A stretch of DNA of 64,000 nucleotides from Campylobacter concisus (GTDB taxonomy: Bacteria; Campylobacterota; Campylobacteria; Campylobacterales; Campylobacteraceae), in the NCBI RefSeq assembly GCF_001298465.1, contig NZ_CP012541.1, forward strand, positions 930,001 to 994,000, written 5' to 3'. How positions within the stretch are numbered: position 1 is the first letter of the stretch; every line of letters begins with the position of its first letter. Of the stretch, positions 7,773-16,871 are shown in pieces. The notes under the pieces are model-generated. The model ran no database searches. It was not told the DNA's origin and saw only the letters and a program-made list of their open reading frames with translations. Both the position numbers and the translations under genes were made by a program.

Positions 7773-8929
7773 AGTTTTGCCCTTTTACTAACCATCAAAA
7801 CCATGCCGATACCGATACAAATTGCAAGCACAGAGCTACCACCGTAACTAAGAAATGGCACAGCAATACCCTTAATAGGCGTGATCGATGTAATGCCATA
7901 GCTATTCATTAAAAATGAAAACGATAAGATAAGTCCTACACCAAGCGTAAATAGATGATAGACCTTATTTTCGCTTCTAGCTGAAATTCTAAAAATTCTA
8001 TAAAGTAGCGTTATAAATATAGCTACGATACACAAAATACCAAACACACCGACCTCTTCAGCGATACCAGCTAATACAAAGTCAGTATGGACCTCACTTA
8101 AAAAGCCGAGCTTAAAGATACCAGCGCCAAGCCCTTCGCCGAAAAATTCGCCATGCTTTATAGCGTTTAATGAGTGAGAAATTTGATATGGCTCTGGTGC
8201 ATCAGCCACTCTTAATACATCTGCAACGCTGTCAGGCAAGAAAGAAAGCACCATATTTTGTATCGTGCCCCACCATGACTTTATACGTAAAATTCTATGC
8301 TCAGAGCTGATTATCGCTACTGTCATAACAAAAGCGGCCCCTAAGATACCGATACTAAAAAGTCTTGCACTTGCTCCTGCGAAAAGCGCCATCGTCACAA
8401 ATGTAAGTGCTAGCACGACCACTTGACCAAGGTCATTTTGCATAACAGCGATAAGAAAGATAGCAACACCAAAAAGAATAATATAAGGCATGAGTATCTT
8501 AATCTCATCTAGCAAGGTCCTTTTGCCCTCACTAAATTTTCTAGTAAAACTCCAAGCCAAGAAGTAGACAAAACCGATTTTAAAAAACTCAACTGGAGCT
8601 AGTGAAAAACCAGGTAGCCTGATCCAACGCCTAGCACCACCAGCGTCAGTCACCATTGAAGCTGGCAATGCATGCATTAGCCCCATGGCGATACCGCAAG
8701 ATATAAGAAGGCCAAACCCTATCCAAACAAGCGTCTTTTCAGGATTGAGCCTAGAGAGCCACCACATAATGAAAATTCCGATACAACCAACAATAAACTG
8801 GCGGATAAAAAAGTGAAACTCGTCGTAATTAAAAAATAAAACCGTAAAAACTGGCAAAGATAGTGAAAAAATAATGCTTATAGCGATCAAAGTCGAACAA
8901 AGATAGAAAATAATCTTATCAACTGCCAA
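7769..8929 (-). CDS. ftsW: FtsW, septal peptidoglycan glycosyltransferase (SEDS family)
   Basis: 386 residues with about ten membrane spans. SEDS hallmarks are present: the FFKIGFVYFLAW region after the APVEF loop, the MQNDLGQVVVLALTF stretch carrying the catalytic-type Asp, GEGLGAGIFKLGFLSEVHTDFVLAGIAEE, and the C-terminal PFLSYGGSSVLA. It polymerises lipid II with PBP3/FtsI during division. FtsW rather than RodA is chosen from the coupling to murG. The start is TTG with GGAG eight bases upstream. Confidence 0.93.
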   Translation of the reverse strand: MAVDKIIFYLCSTLIAISIIFSLSLPVFTVLFFNYDEFHFFIRQFIVGCIGIFIMWWLSRLNPEKTLVWIGFGLLISCGIAMGLMHALPASMVTDAGGARRWIRLPGFSLAPVEFFKIGFVYFLAWSFTRKFSEGKRTLLDEIKILMPYIILFGVAIFLIAVMQNDLGQVVVLALTFVTMALFAGASARLFSIGILGAAFVMTVAIISSEHRILRIKSWWGTIQNMVLSFLPDSVADVLRVADAPEPYQISHSLNAIKHGEFFGEGLGAGIFKLGFLSEVHTDFVLAGIAEEVGVFGILCIVAIFITLLYRIFRISARSENKVYHLFTLGVGLILSFSFLMNSYGITSITPIKGIAVPFLSYGGSSVLAICIGIGMVLMVSKRAKL

Positions 8930-8995
8930 AATTTAGCTCCAAGTTTAAAAAGTACTAAAGTATAATAAAAAACGGCTTACAAAGATATTATTTGC

Positions 8996-9001
8996 TATAA
9001 T
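8996..9001 (+). promoter_or_regulatory. -10 element (TATAAT) of murI
   Basis: TATAAT with a preceding TTTGC, 20 bases before the murI ATG at 9022. A second TATAAT is at 8961-8966. No convincing -35, as usual for Campylobacter sigma-70 promoters. The resulting leader would be about 13 nt and contains the AAGGAAG ribosome site. Confidence 0.5.
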
Positions 9002-9021
9002 TGCAAGCTTTAAGGAAGGGC

Positions 9022-9810
9022 ATGAAGATAGGTATATTTGACTCAGGACTTGGTGGACTAAGCGTCTTAAACGAAGCTTTAAGTAAGCTTAGCGAGCATG
9101 AATTTTTATATTACGCAGATGTAAAAAATGTCCCATATGGACAAAAGAGTAGGGATGAGATATTAAAATTTAGCTTTGATGCGGTTAAATTTCTCATAGA
9201 AAATGGCTCAAACGCTGTTGTAGTAGCTTGTAACACAGCAACAAGCGTGGCAATAAAAGATATTAGAGCAAAGTTAAGTGTGCCAATCATCGGCATGGAG
9301 CCAGCCATAAAAAAGGCTCATGACTTAAGCTATAATGATGCCTTAAAAACGCTTGTCATAGCCACTCCAGTCACCGTAAATGGTGCAAAGCTAAAAGAGC
9401 TGATCATAAATTTACACGCAAAAGATAAGACTGAGCTGCTCGCTCTACCTCGCCTTGTAAATTTTGCTGAAAATGGAGAATTTGACACCGAGAATGTGAA
9501 ATCATATCTAAAAGAAGAGTTAGCCAAATTTGATCTAAGCAAATTTGGGTTTTTAGTGCTTGGCTGCACACACTTTAACTATTTTAAAGATAGCCTAAGA
9601 GAAATTTTGCCGTCAAATATAAGCATAATTGATGGCAATGAAGGGACAATAAATCGCCTTATAAGTGAGCTTGGACTAAAAATTTCTACTTTAGATCAAG
9701 CCCCAAAAGTTAGATTTTTCTATTCTGGTGATGAAGTATTCAGTAAATTTGAGCTAGATAAAATTTCAAGAAATTTAACTCATCTAAAAAAGATGAGGGC
9801 AATCTGCTAG
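9022..9810 (+). CDS. murI: MurI, glutamate racemase
   Basis: About 262 residues. The N-terminal GIFDSGLGGLSVL, first catalytic Cys in VVACNTATS and second Cys in VLGCTHFNYF are the racemase signatures. It converts L-Glu to D-Glu for peptidoglycan stem peptides. The ATG at 9022 is preferred over the upstream TTG at 9001 because AAGGAAG lies just before it and residue 1 then abuts the conserved KIGIFDSG strand. The gene is divergent from ftsW-murG, giving a small cell-wall gene cluster. Confidence 0.95.
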   Translation: MKIGIFDSGLGGLSVLNEALSKLSEHEFLYYADVKNVPYGQKSRDEILKFSFDAVKFLIENGSNAVVVACNTATSVAIKDIRAKLSVPIIGMEPAIKKAHDLSYNDALKTLVIATPVTVNGAKLKELIINLHAKDKTELLALPRLVNFAENGEFDTENVKSYLKEELAKFDLSKFGFLVLGCTHFNYFKDSLREILPSNISIIDGNEGTINRLISELGLKISTLDQAPKVRFFYSGDEVFSKFELDKISRNLTHLKKMRAIC

Positions 9811-9882
9811 GTTAAATTTAACTAAATATCACAAGTGAAAATTTAGAAAAATACACTAAATTTTACGTATTTTTATATGTAT

Positions 9883-10473
9883 TTAGGCTTTTCTTTGCCT
9901 TATTATATAAACCACACTTATTACAGCAACTACAGCTAAAAGAGAGATCGTGATCAATAAAAGTGTCTGTTTGCTAGGATTTGAACCTAGAAAATAGCCA
10001 ACTCCAAGCAAAACAGCACACCAAATCCCAGCTCCAAGCGTGGTAAATAGGCAAAATCTAAAAATGTTCATCTTAGCAAGTCCGGCTGGTAGGCTTATGT
10101 ATTGACGAATGCCGGGAATCAGACGTGAGTTAAATGTAGAAATTTCGCCGTGTTTATTGAAAAATGCCTCAAATTTATCCATTTTTTCATGAGTAATTCC
10201 CACAAATTTGCCGTATTTTAAAAAGATCTCACGTCCAAAAAAATAGCAAAGATAATAGTTAAAAATAGCTCCAAGCAGGCTTCCAAGCGTACCTGCAAGA
10301 AAGGCCAAAATTAAACTCATTTCACCTTTATGTACCAAATAGCCAGCAGGTATCATCGCGACCTCGCTTGGAAATGGAAAAAACGAGCTTTCTAAAAACA
10401 TCATCACAAATATGCCAGCATAACCCCAACTACTTACGCTCGCAACTATAAAATCAATAACATCATGCAGCAT
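9883..10473 (-). CDS. DedA-family inner-membrane protein
   Basis: 196 residues with four to five hydrophobic segments. Family motifs include [19 protein letters not shown], the [14 protein letters not shown] segment, and the conserved [21 protein letters not shown] loop (consensus R-x-x-P-x-x-R). DedA proteins are thought to be undecaprenyl-phosphate or phospholipid translocases that maintain envelope function. AGGAA precedes the ATG. No operon partner within 70 nt. Confidence 0.9.
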   Translation of the reverse strand: MLHDVIDFIVASVSSWGYAGIFVMMFLESSFFPFPSEVAMIPAGYLVHKGEMSLILAFLAGTLGSLLGAIFNYYLCYFFGREIFLKYGKFVGITHEKMDKFEAFFNKHGEISTFNSRLIPGIRQYISLPAGLAKMNIFRFCLFTTLGAGIWCAVLLGVGYFLGSNPSKQTLLLITISLLAVVAVISVVYIIRQRKA

Positions 10474-10579
10474 TTAAATTCCTGAAAAATTTTAAAGTGA
10501 GCCATTTTAGCAAAGCATAGCTTAAGCTTTTTGACAAAAATAAAGAGAGTTAAAACAAGATGAAAGTAGAAACAAAATA

Positions 10580-10595
10580 GGGCGAAAGCTCGCCC
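10580..10595 (-). terminator. Hairpin terminator after metQ (distal copy)
   Basis: Stem GGGCGA/TCGCCC with a 4-nt loop, directly after the last metQ stop (10601) in the direction of transcription. It is followed on the minus strand by TATTTTGTTTC. Likely end of the valS-metNIQQ transcript. Confidence 0.6.
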
Positions 10596-10600
10596 CATTT

Positions 10601-11380
10601 TTAAAATGCAGGTATGACTTCGCCTTTATAGCGAGTAATGATGAAATTTTTAGTATCAGGGCTAAGTACCGCATCAATCAAAGCTTTGATTTTAGGGTTA
10701 TTTTCGTTGCCAGCCTTTGTGACGATGATGTTAGCGTAAGGACTGTTGGCGTCTTCAAGTAAAAGCGCGTCTTTTGCCACGCTTATACCAAGATCAAGGA
10801 CGAAATTTGTACTAATGGCAGCGATATCGACATCATCAAGCGTTCTTGGTATCTGAGCACCCTCAAGCTCTACAAACTGTAAATTTTTAGAATTTTTAGT
10901 TATGTCATTTATAGTTGCAACTTTTACGTTTTTATCGATCTCAATAAGACCAGCCTTTTCTAAAATTCTAAGCGCTCTATTGCCATTTGACGGATCATAA
11001 GCGATCGCCACTTTTGCGCCATCTTTTAGATCTTTTATATTTTTTATCTTTTTAGAGTAAAAGCCAAGTGGCTCGACATGAACATTTGCAACGCTTACAA
11101 GATGCAAGCCTCTAGCCTTGTTTTGCTCTTCAAGATATGGTAAATGCTGAAAGAAATTTGCATCCAAACTGCCATCTTCTGTTGCGACATTTGGGATAGA
11201 GTAGTCTGAAATTTCAGAGATAACAAGGTCATAGCCTTTATCTTTTAGCTTTGGCTTTACAAATTCTAAAATTTCAGCGTGTGGTACTGGTGAGACGCCG
11301 ACTACGATAGTGTGGTCCTTGTCGGCTGCGTGAAGGCTTAGAGCAACTAAAGATGCGGTTAAAAGTTTGATAAATTTCAT
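10601..11380 (-). CDS. metQ: MetQ-like methionine-binding periplasmic protein, distal copy
   Basis: 259 residues, NlpA/MetQ family: VVGVSPVPHAEILEFVKP, EDGSLDANFFQHLPYLEE, VEPLGFYSKKIKNIKDLKDGAKVAI and GAQIPRTLDDVDIAAI are the usual substrate-site segments. MetQ delivers L- or D-methionine to MetNI. The signal peptide (MKFIKLLTASLVALSLHAADKD) has no lipobox Cys, so the protein should be soluble in the periplasm, unlike the E. coli lipoprotein. The ATG at 11380 has AAGGA upstream; the longer frame to 11434 is dismissed. It is a diverged paralogue of the gene upstream (75-nt gap), suggesting different substrate preference or affinity. Confidence 0.9.
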   Translation of the reverse strand: MKFIKLLTASLVALSLHAADKDHTIVVGVSPVPHAEILEFVKPKLKDKGYDLVISEISDYSIPNVATEDGSLDANFFQHLPYLEEQNKARGLHLVSVANVHVEPLGFYSKKIKNIKDLKDGAKVAIAYDPSNGNRALRILEKAGLIEIDKNVKVATINDITKNSKNLQFVELEGAQIPRTLDDVDIAAISTNFVLDLGISVAKDALLLEDANSPYANIIVTKAGNENNPKIKALIDAVLSPDTKNFIITRYKGEVIPAF

Positions 11381-11404
11381 TGTTTTTCCTTTTTTATTTG
11401 GTTT

Positions 11405-11441
11405 AAGCGACGCTAAAAAGGTAAAAGCTTCCACGTCGCTT
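11405..11441 (-). repeat. Inverted repeat between the two metQ genes
   Basis: Perfect 8-bp arms AAGCGACG/CGTCGCTT (11405-11412 and 11434-11441) enclose a 21-nt loop. It lies 14 nt beyond the metQ stop at 11456, in the 75-nt gap before the second metQ. No U-run follows, so it is more likely an mRNA-processing or stability hairpin than a full terminator. Confidence 0.55.
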
Positions 11442-11455
11442 ATTTAAAATTTTAA

Positions 11456-12238
11456 TTAAAATGCTGGAAGAATAGCGCCGTTGTATTTGATCTCGATAAA
11501 TTTCTTAACTTCTGATGAGTTTATAGCCTTATCAAGAGCCTTTATTTTAGGGCTATTTTCATTGCCAGACTTTACTACAACATAGTTTACATATGGGCTA
11601 TTTTTGCTTTCAAGTACAAGTGCATCTCTTACCGGATTGAGATTAGCATTTAGAGCGTAGTTTGTGTTAATAACTGCGATAGTAACGTCATCAAGTGTTC
11701 TTGGTACTTGAGCAGCCTCGATCTCTTCAAATTTAAGCTTTTTAGGGTTATCAACTATATCAAGCGGAGTTTTTAGTGGATTGTCTTTTAGCTTAATAAG
11801 TCCAGCATTTGCAAGGATATCTAAAGCACGGCTTTCATTTGTCGGATCATTTGGGATAGATACGGTCGAACCATCTTTTAGATCTTTGATGTCTTTTATC
11901 TTTTTAGAATAAACTCCCATTGGCTCAAGATGAACGCCAACTGTTTTTATAAGATGAGTGCCTTTGTTTTTGTTAAATTCGTCCAAATATGGAAGGTGTT
12001 GAAAGAAATTTGCATCTAAATCGCCATCTTCTGTTGCAAGATTTGGCGTGGTGTAGTCGTTAAATTCTTTAATCTCAAGCGTATAGCCATCTTTTGCCAA
12101 AATAGGCTTTACCACCTCTAAAATTTCAGCGTGTGGGATAGGTGTAGCACCAACGATTATTGTTTTTGATTTATCAGCTGCATTTGCACTTACACTAAGA
12201 CCAAGAGCAACTAAAGAGGTAAGAAGTAGTTTTTTCAT
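11456..12238 (-). CDS. metQ: MetQ-like methionine-binding periplasmic protein, proximal copy
   Basis: 260 residues, same family and architecture as the next gene: signal peptide MKKLLLTSLVALGLSVSANA without a lipobox, then IIVGATPIPHAEILEVVKP, EDGDLDANFFQHLPYLDEF, LEPMGVYSKKIKDIKDLKDGS and AAQVPRTLDDVTIAVI. It feeds methionine to MetNI encoded just upstream. The AAGGA ribosome site lies inside the 3' arm of a perfect 10-bp hairpin. A short Met/Cys-rich leader ORF and a second, larger hairpin lie further upstream, so expression is probably controlled separately from metNI. Confidence 0.92.
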   Translation of the reverse strand: MKKLLLTSLVALGLSVSANAADKSKTIIVGATPIPHAEILEVVKPILAKDGYTLEIKEFNDYTTPNLATEDGDLDANFFQHLPYLDEFNKNKGTHLIKTVGVHLEPMGVYSKKIKDIKDLKDGSTVSIPNDPTNESRALDILANAGLIKLKDNPLKTPLDIVDNPKKLKFEEIEAAQVPRTLDDVTIAVINTNYALNANLNPVRDALVLESKNSPYVNYVVVKSGNENSPKIKALDKAINSSEVKKFIEIKYNGAILPAF

Positions 12239-12243
12239 TTATT

Positions 12244-12280
12244 ATCCTTTTTTAAAATTTGCCAAGCACCAAAAAAGGAT
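12244..12280 (-). promoter_or_regulatory. Hairpin that sequesters the metQ Shine-Dalgarno
   Basis: On the minus strand, ATCCTTTTTT (from 12280) pairs perfectly with AAAAAAGGAT (ending at 12244) over 10 bp with a 17-nt loop. The 3' arm holds the AAGGA ribosome site, five bases before the metQ ATG at 12238. When folded, translation of the proximal metQ should be blocked; an alternative pairing of the anti-SD arm would release it. Confidence 0.6.
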
Positions 12281-12299
12281 AAATTTAAGCTAGAGGGTT

Positions 12300-12359
12300 A
12301 AATTTCTTTTTAAGCGCTTAAGCTAGTTCTAAGCACTTAAAAAGAAATTTTGTGCTTAG
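12300..12359 (-). promoter_or_regulatory. Mutually exclusive hairpins downstream of the Met/Cys leader ORF
   Basis: Three segments on the minus strand. Segment 1 is CTAAGCAC (12359-12352), starting 3 nt after the leader stop. Segment 2 is 12350-12331, extended to 12329 by GTGCTTAG. Segment 3 is 12319-12300. Segment 2 pairs with segment 3 over 20 bp with a single U-G and an 11-nt loop. Segment 1 pairs with GTGCTTAG of segment 2 over 8 bp and would disrupt the long stem. No U-tract follows segment 3, so it is not an ordinary intrinsic terminator; it resembles the switching part of an attenuator. Confidence 0.6.
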
Positions 12360-12362
12360 AGA

Positions 12363-12422
12363 TTAGTCTTTCGACAACGAGTTTTTTAATAGGCGGCACA
12401 TGTGGCACATATCTGATTTCAT
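12363..12422 (-). CDS. 19-codon Met/Cys-rich leader peptide upstream of metQ
   Basis: ATG at 12422, TAA at 12365-12363, encoding MKSDMCHMCRLLKNSLSKD. AAAGGA precedes the ATG by 6 nt, an excellent ribosome site in a non-coding gap. Codons 1, 5 and 8 are Met and 6 and 9 are Cys: five sulphur amino acids in nine positions. It lies between metI (ends 12498) and metQ (starts 12238). The RNA after its stop can fold in two exclusive ways. I infer a cis-acting leader peptide whose ribosome occupancy senses charged tRNA-Met and/or tRNA-Cys. It is too short to identify by homology; conservation in related genomes would decide it. Confidence 0.55.
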   Translation of the reverse strand: MKSDMCHMCRLLKNSLSKD

Positions 12423-12497
12423 CTTTTATCCTTTCAGCTAAAAATTAATTCGGGCAATTTTAAGGAAAAAAGCTTAAAATCAGATAAAAACAAAGGC

Positions 12498-13172
12498 CTA
12501 TTTTTTAGAAACTTTATATAAGTAGTTACCTAAAACTTGAAAAATTTGAACCATAATGATAAGAATAACCACGGTGTAAAGCATGATATCTGGGCGAAAT
12601 CTTTGATATCCGTAGTTTATAGCGACAGATCCTAGTCCACCACCGCCAACCGCACCAGCCATCGCTGAAAAGCCGATATTTACAATAAGCGTTAGCGTAA
12701 ATGCCGAGATAATGCCAGGAAGTGCTTCTACAAACATGACGCGAAATATGATCTGAAATTTCGAGCTTCCAAAGCTTTGAGCAGCTTCAATTATGCCTTT
12801 ATCAACCTCTTTTAGTGCATTTTCAATGAGCCTTGCTACAAACGGAGCCGCGCCAATAGTTAGCGGAACGATCGCAGCCGTAGTACCGATACTTGTGCCT
12901 ACGATCATTTTTGTAACTGGAAAGAGCACAATAATGAGGATAATAAATGGAAAGCTTCTAAGCACGTTTATAACGATATCAAGCACGAAATAAAGCTGCT
13001 TGTTTGGCTTTAGTCCGTCTTTGTCTGAAAGGATGAGCAAAACCGCAGGTATGAGGCCTATAGCAAAGGCGAGTAGGGTGGAGACTATGCTCATATATAG
13101 CGTTTCGCCGATAGCTGGCAAAAGTATTCTAGAAAAAACATCTGGAAATTTAGAAAAGTCAATACCAAACAT
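12498..13172 (-). CDS. metI: MetI, methionine ABC transporter permease
   Basis: About 224 residues with five to six membrane spans and the binding-protein-dependent permease fold. The EAA-type loop IEAAQSFGSSKFQIIFRVMFVEALPGIISAFT couples to MetN, and the C-terminal GAVGGGGLGSVAINYGYQRFRPDIM is typical of MetI. It transports methionine across the inner membrane. The ATG at 13172 is chosen because GGGAGG lies 7 nt upstream; the ATG at 13187 overlaps that site. Its start overlaps the metN TGA (TGATG). Confidence 0.95.
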   Translation of the reverse strand: MFGIDFSKFPDVFSRILLPAIGETLYMSIVSTLLAFAIGLIPAVLLILSDKDGLKPNKQLYFVLDIVINVLRSFPFIILIIVLFPVTKMIVGTSIGTTAAIVPLTIGAAPFVARLIENALKEVDKGIIEAAQSFGSSKFQIIFRVMFVEALPGIISAFTLTLIVNIGFSAMAGAVGGGGLGSVAINYGYQRFRPDIMLYTVVILIIMVQIFQVLGNYLYKVSKK

Positions 13173-14128
13173 CAAGCAACCTCCCATAAAACGCCACTTT
13201 GCTTGATGTAGTTAAGCACGTTTTCTTTATCTTTTTCATCTATGTTTATGACAAGCGAGCCAAGAACATTTTCGTTTAGCTTCTCAAGCTTACCCCAGAC
13301 TATGTTAAAGTCGATATTTAGGCTTCTAGCCATATGTGTGATCACGCTATTTTGAGCCACTTCTTTTGGGAAAAATAGCCTGATATTCGTGCCGGTACTT
13401 GGCAGAATTTCAACCTCACCCAAAAACTCTTTCATCTTCTCATCTGGCTTTAAAAATAGCTCTTCAATGCTTCCAGAACCTATGATCTTGCCGCCTTCAA
13501 GCAGTATCGCACGTTTTGCGATAGATTTTACAACCTCCATCTCGTGCGTGACGATTACGACGCTGATATCTAGCTCTTTGTTTATTTTTTCAAGCAGCTC
13601 TAAAATTTGATTTGTCGTGTTTGGATCAAGAGCTGAAGTCGCTTCGTCGCTTAGTAAAATTTTAGGATTTAAAGCAAGCGCTCTAGCGATCGCGACACGC
13701 TGTTTTTGACCACCGCTTAGCTCGCTTGGATAGCTTTTTGCCTTGCTTTCAAGGCCGACTAAATTTAAAAGCTCTCTCACTCTTTTTTCGGTTTCATCGC
13801 TTTTATAACCCCAAAATTTAAGCGGAGTAGCAACGTTTTCAAAGACATTTTTTCTAGCCATTAATGCAAAATGCTGAAATATCATCCCAACATCTCGCCT
13901 TAAATGTCTCTGCTGCGTCTCGTCTAAATTTTTTATCTCTTTATCAAAGACTTTTAAGCTGCCACCTTGATAGCTTTCAAGCCCGTTTATGCACCTTAAA
14001 AGCGTTGATTTACCAGCACCGCTATGTCCCACGATAGCAAAAATTTCACCCTTTTTAACCTCTAAATTTATATCAAAAAGGATTTGCGTATCACCATAAA
14101 ACTTGCTTAATTTCTCTATTTTTATCAC
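13172..14128 (-). CDS. metN: MetN, methionine ABC transporter ATPase with C-terminal NIL domain
   Basis: 318 residues: Walker [10 protein letters not shown] (near 34), signature [15 protein letters not shown], Walker [14 protein letters not shown] and switch His in VTHEMEVV. The last ~75 residues form the regulatory NIL/ACT-like domain that binds methionine and trans-inhibits the transporter. The GTG start overlaps the valS TAG by one base with GGAG 7 nt upstream, so it is read in the same transcript as valyl-tRNA synthetase. Confidence 0.96.
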   Translation of the reverse strand: MIKIEKLSKFYGDTQILFDINLEVKKGEIFAIVGHSGAGKSTLLRCINGLESYQGGSLKVFDKEIKNLDETQQRHLRRDVGMIFQHFALMARKNVFENVATPLKFWGYKSDETEKRVRELLNLVGLESKAKSYPSELSGGQKQRVAIARALALNPKILLSDEATSALDPNTTNQILELLEKINKELDISVVIVTHEMEVVKSIAKRAILLEGGKIIGSGSIEELFLKPDEKMKEFLGEVEILPSTGTNIRLFFPKEVAQNSVITHMARSLNIDFNIVWGKLEKLNENVLGSLVINIDEKDKENVLNYIKQSGVLWEVA

Positions 14129-16752
14129 TATTTTTCTCCAAGAGCTTCTAATTCTTCACATACTTTTTTAAATTTAGCCTCAGCGCTTTGCAAAGCCTCT
14201 TTGTTTGTCTCTATAACTTCTTTTGGTGCGTTTGCCACGAAATTTTGATTATTTAACATACCTGAGAGCTTAGCTATCTCTTTTTCAAGCTTTGTCTTTT
14301 GAGACTTGAGCCTTGTGATGATACCGCTCATATCAAGCCCTTCAAGTGGGACAAATGCCTCTAAATTTTCGCTCACATCTCTTATTGAATTTTCTATTTT
14401 CTCACCTACAAAGCCGATCTCTTCGCATTTTGCAAGCAGCTTGATATACTCTTTGACCTCGTCAAGATCGATTTTTTCATTAAATTTAACAAAGGCTTTT
14501 GCGATCTTTGAGTTGCCAAGATCGATGGTCGCTTTTGCACGGCGAATAGCCACGATCGCTTCGATAACTAGCTCAAATTTCTTTTCAACCTCTAAATTTC
14601 GCTCTTTTATCTCTGGATAGCTCGTAACCATTATTGATTTTGCATTTTCAAGCTGTGTGCCGCTAAGCTCTTGAAATAGATACTCTGAAAGAAACGGCAT
14701 GAAAGGATTTAGTAGTTTCATCGCCTCTTTAAATATACTTCCAAGCTCTTTTACGCTCGCTTTATCAGCCTTGCTTAGCTCAATACCCCAGTCGCAAAAC
14801 TCGTCCCAAAGGAATTTATAAAGTGTGTTTGCTGCGTCATTAAAGCGGTAGGCGTCGATGTTTTCGCGCACCTCTCTCACGCACTCGTTAAAGCGGCTAT
14901 TCATATAAATTCCAAGCTTTGTTTGAAGCTTGATATCCTCTAAATTTGGAAATTTACTCTCATTTAGCATGAGGTATTTGCTCGCATTATAAAGCTTGTT
15001 AGTGAAATTTCTTACCTGCTTCATCTTGGCGTCACTTAGCTTGATGTCGCGTCCTTGAACTGCTAGAAGCGTTAGCGTAAAGCGCAAGATATCGGCGCTA
15101 TACTCATTTATACTATCAAGCGGATCGATGACGTTGCCAAGGCTTTTGCTCATCTTTCTGCCAAACTCATCTTTTACAAGCGCGTGTAGATAAATGTCGT
15201 CAAATGGCAACTTACCAAGGGCATTTTCACCCTGAAACATCATCCTAGCAACCCAGAAAAATAATATATCAAAGCCAGTTATGAGAAGGTTGTTTGGATA
15301 AAACTCAGCAAGGTCTCCTTCAAACCATTTTTCATTTTTTAGCTCATTTTCATTGCCCCAGCCAAGCGTGCTAAATGGCCAAAGACCAGAGCTAAACCAC
15401 GTATCTAGCACGTCTGGGTCTTGGTGGATGTTTTTACTTTTACACTTTTTGCACTCGCACGGCTCACCCTCGTCAGCCCACATATGACCGCAATCATCGC
15501 AGTAAAATACTGGAATTTGATGTCCCCACCAAAGCTGACGTGAGATACACCAGTCTCTTAGTTCTCTCATCCATGCGTTAAAGCTGTTTATCCAGTGCGG
15601 TGGATAAAATTTAGCAAGACCCTCTGAGACCTTTTGTATCGCCTCATCTGCGATCTCTTTTTTGACAAACCACTGCTTTGAGATGTATGGCTCGACGACG
15701 TTTTTGCAGCGATAGCAGTATCCTACTTGGTTTTCATAGTCCTCGATCTTTTCGACATTGCCAAGTTTTTCAAGATCGGCCACGACGATATCTCTAGCCT
15801 CAAGCCTTTCAAGACCTGCAAATTTATCGCACTTGTCGTTTAAAATGCCCTTTTCATCAAATACGGTAATAAACTCAAGGTCGTGCCTTTTGCCAACCTC
15901 GTAGTCATTTTGATCATGCGCAGGTGTGACCTTAACAAGGCCTGTTCCAAACTCCATATCGACATGCTCATCTGCGATGATCTCGATCTCTCTATTTATG
16001 ATAGGTAGCACCACTTTTTTGCCGATTAAATTTTTATAGCGCTCGTCGTTTGGATTTACCATTACAGCGGTGTCGCCAAAATATGTTTCTGGTCTAGTCG
16101 TAGCCACAACAACAAATTCGCTTGGCTTGTCTGCAAAGTAGTATCTCAAATGATAAAGCTTGCCTTTATTTTCTTTGTGCTCGACCTCGATGTCAGAGAG
16201 TGCGCCATCGTGTGTACACCAGTTTATCATGTAGTTTTTCTGAACGATCAGTCCTTTGTCGTATAAATTTACAAAGGCTTTTTTTACAGCTTTTCTTAGG
16301 CCCTCATCCATGGTAAATCTCTGGCGAGACCAAGCCGGAGTGATGCCAAGCTTGCGCATCTGATGGACGATCATGCCGCCGCTTTTCTCCTTCCACTCCC
16401 ACACTTTTTCTACAAATTTTTCACGTCCGAGATCTTCTTTTTTGACGCCTTGTGCTAGGAGCTGCTTTTCAACGACGTTTTGAGTAGCGATGCCGGCGTG
16501 GTCAAGTCCTGGCTGCCAAAGTGTCTTGTAGCCGTCCATCCTCTTGTAACGAGTCATGATATCTTGAAGTGTGAAGGTTAGGGCGTGTCCGATGTGAAGC
16601 GAGCCAGTCACGTTTGGAGGTGGCATCATAATGCAAAATTTACGTCCATCTTTTTGGATATCTTTATTTGCGTCTATCTCAAAGTATCCGCGTTCTTCCC
16701 AAATTTTATAAAATTTATCTTCTATCTCTTTTGCATTGTAAAATTCTGCCAC
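14128..16752 (-). CDS. valS: Valyl-tRNA synthetase
   Basis: 874 residues, class Ia synthetase. The HIGH motif is within [16 protein letters not shown] (near 45), the editing domain carries [17 protein letters not shown], zinc-type Cys pairs occur in the middle ([20 protein letters not shown]), and KMSKS is in [10 protein letters not shown]. The C-terminal ~65 residues are the coiled-coil tRNA arm ([15 protein letters not shown]). It charges tRNA-Val and edits mischarged Thr. Start GTG with GAGGA 7 nt upstream. It heads the valS-metN-metI-metQ-metQ run. Confidence 0.97.
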   Translation of the reverse strand: MAEFYNAKEIEDKFYKIWEERGYFEIDANKDIQKDGRKFCIMMPPPNVTGSLHIGHALTFTLQDIMTRYKRMDGYKTLWQPGLDHAGIATQNVVEKQLLAQGVKKEDLGREKFVEKVWEWKEKSGGMIVHQMRKLGITPAWSRQRFTMDEGLRKAVKKAFVNLYDKGLIVQKNYMINWCTHDGALSDIEVEHKENKGKLYHLRYYFADKPSEFVVVATTRPETYFGDTAVMVNPNDERYKNLIGKKVVLPIINREIEIIADEHVDMEFGTGLVKVTPAHDQNDYEVGKRHDLEFITVFDEKGILNDKCDKFAGLERLEARDIVVADLEKLGNVEKIEDYENQVGYCYRCKNVVEPYISKQWFVKKEIADEAIQKVSEGLAKFYPPHWINSFNAWMRELRDWCISRQLWWGHQIPVFYCDDCGHMWADEGEPCECKKCKSKNIHQDPDVLDTWFSSGLWPFSTLGWGNENELKNEKWFEGDLAEFYPNNLLITGFDILFFWVARMMFQGENALGKLPFDDIYLHALVKDEFGRKMSKSLGNVIDPLDSINEYSADILRFTLTLLAVQGRDIKLSDAKMKQVRNFTNKLYNASKYLMLNESKFPNLEDIKLQTKLGIYMNSRFNECVREVRENIDAYRFNDAANTLYKFLWDEFCDWGIELSKADKASVKELGSIFKEAMKLLNPFMPFLSEYLFQELSGTQLENAKSIMVTSYPEIKERNLEVEKKFELVIEAIVAIRRAKATIDLGNSKIAKAFVKFNEKIDLDEVKEYIKLLAKCEEIGFVGEKIENSIRDVSENLEAFVPLEGLDMSGIITRLKSQKTKLEKEIAKLSGMLNNQNFVANAPKEVIETNKEALQSAEAKFKKVCEELEALGEK

Positions 16753-16840
16753 TTTTGTATCCTCTTTCGTTTAAAAAATGCTTAATGTTATCTAAAATTT
16801 GTTTAAAAAAATCTTTGCAAAAGTAGGGAAATATGGGCTT

Positions 16841-16858
16841 GGGGCGATTAAACGCCCC
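16841..16858 (-). terminator. GC-rich hairpin after the alpha-2-macroglobulin gene
   Basis: Perfect GGGGCG/CGCCCC stem with 6-nt loop, 14 nt after the stop at 16872 in the direction of transcription. The downstream U content is low, so it may be a weak terminator or a 3'-end stabiliser. Confidence 0.5.
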
Positions 16859-16871
16859 GGAGTTTAAATGG

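Noticed and set aside
12300-12350. Intrinsic terminator between metI and metQ
   Set aside because: The 20-bp stem has no U-tract on the transcribed strand; an attenuator switch fits better.
12361-12422. S-adenosylmethionine riboswitch upstream of metQ
   Set aside because: I could not find the conserved core of any SAM riboswitch class; the elements seen are simple hairpins plus a short ORF.
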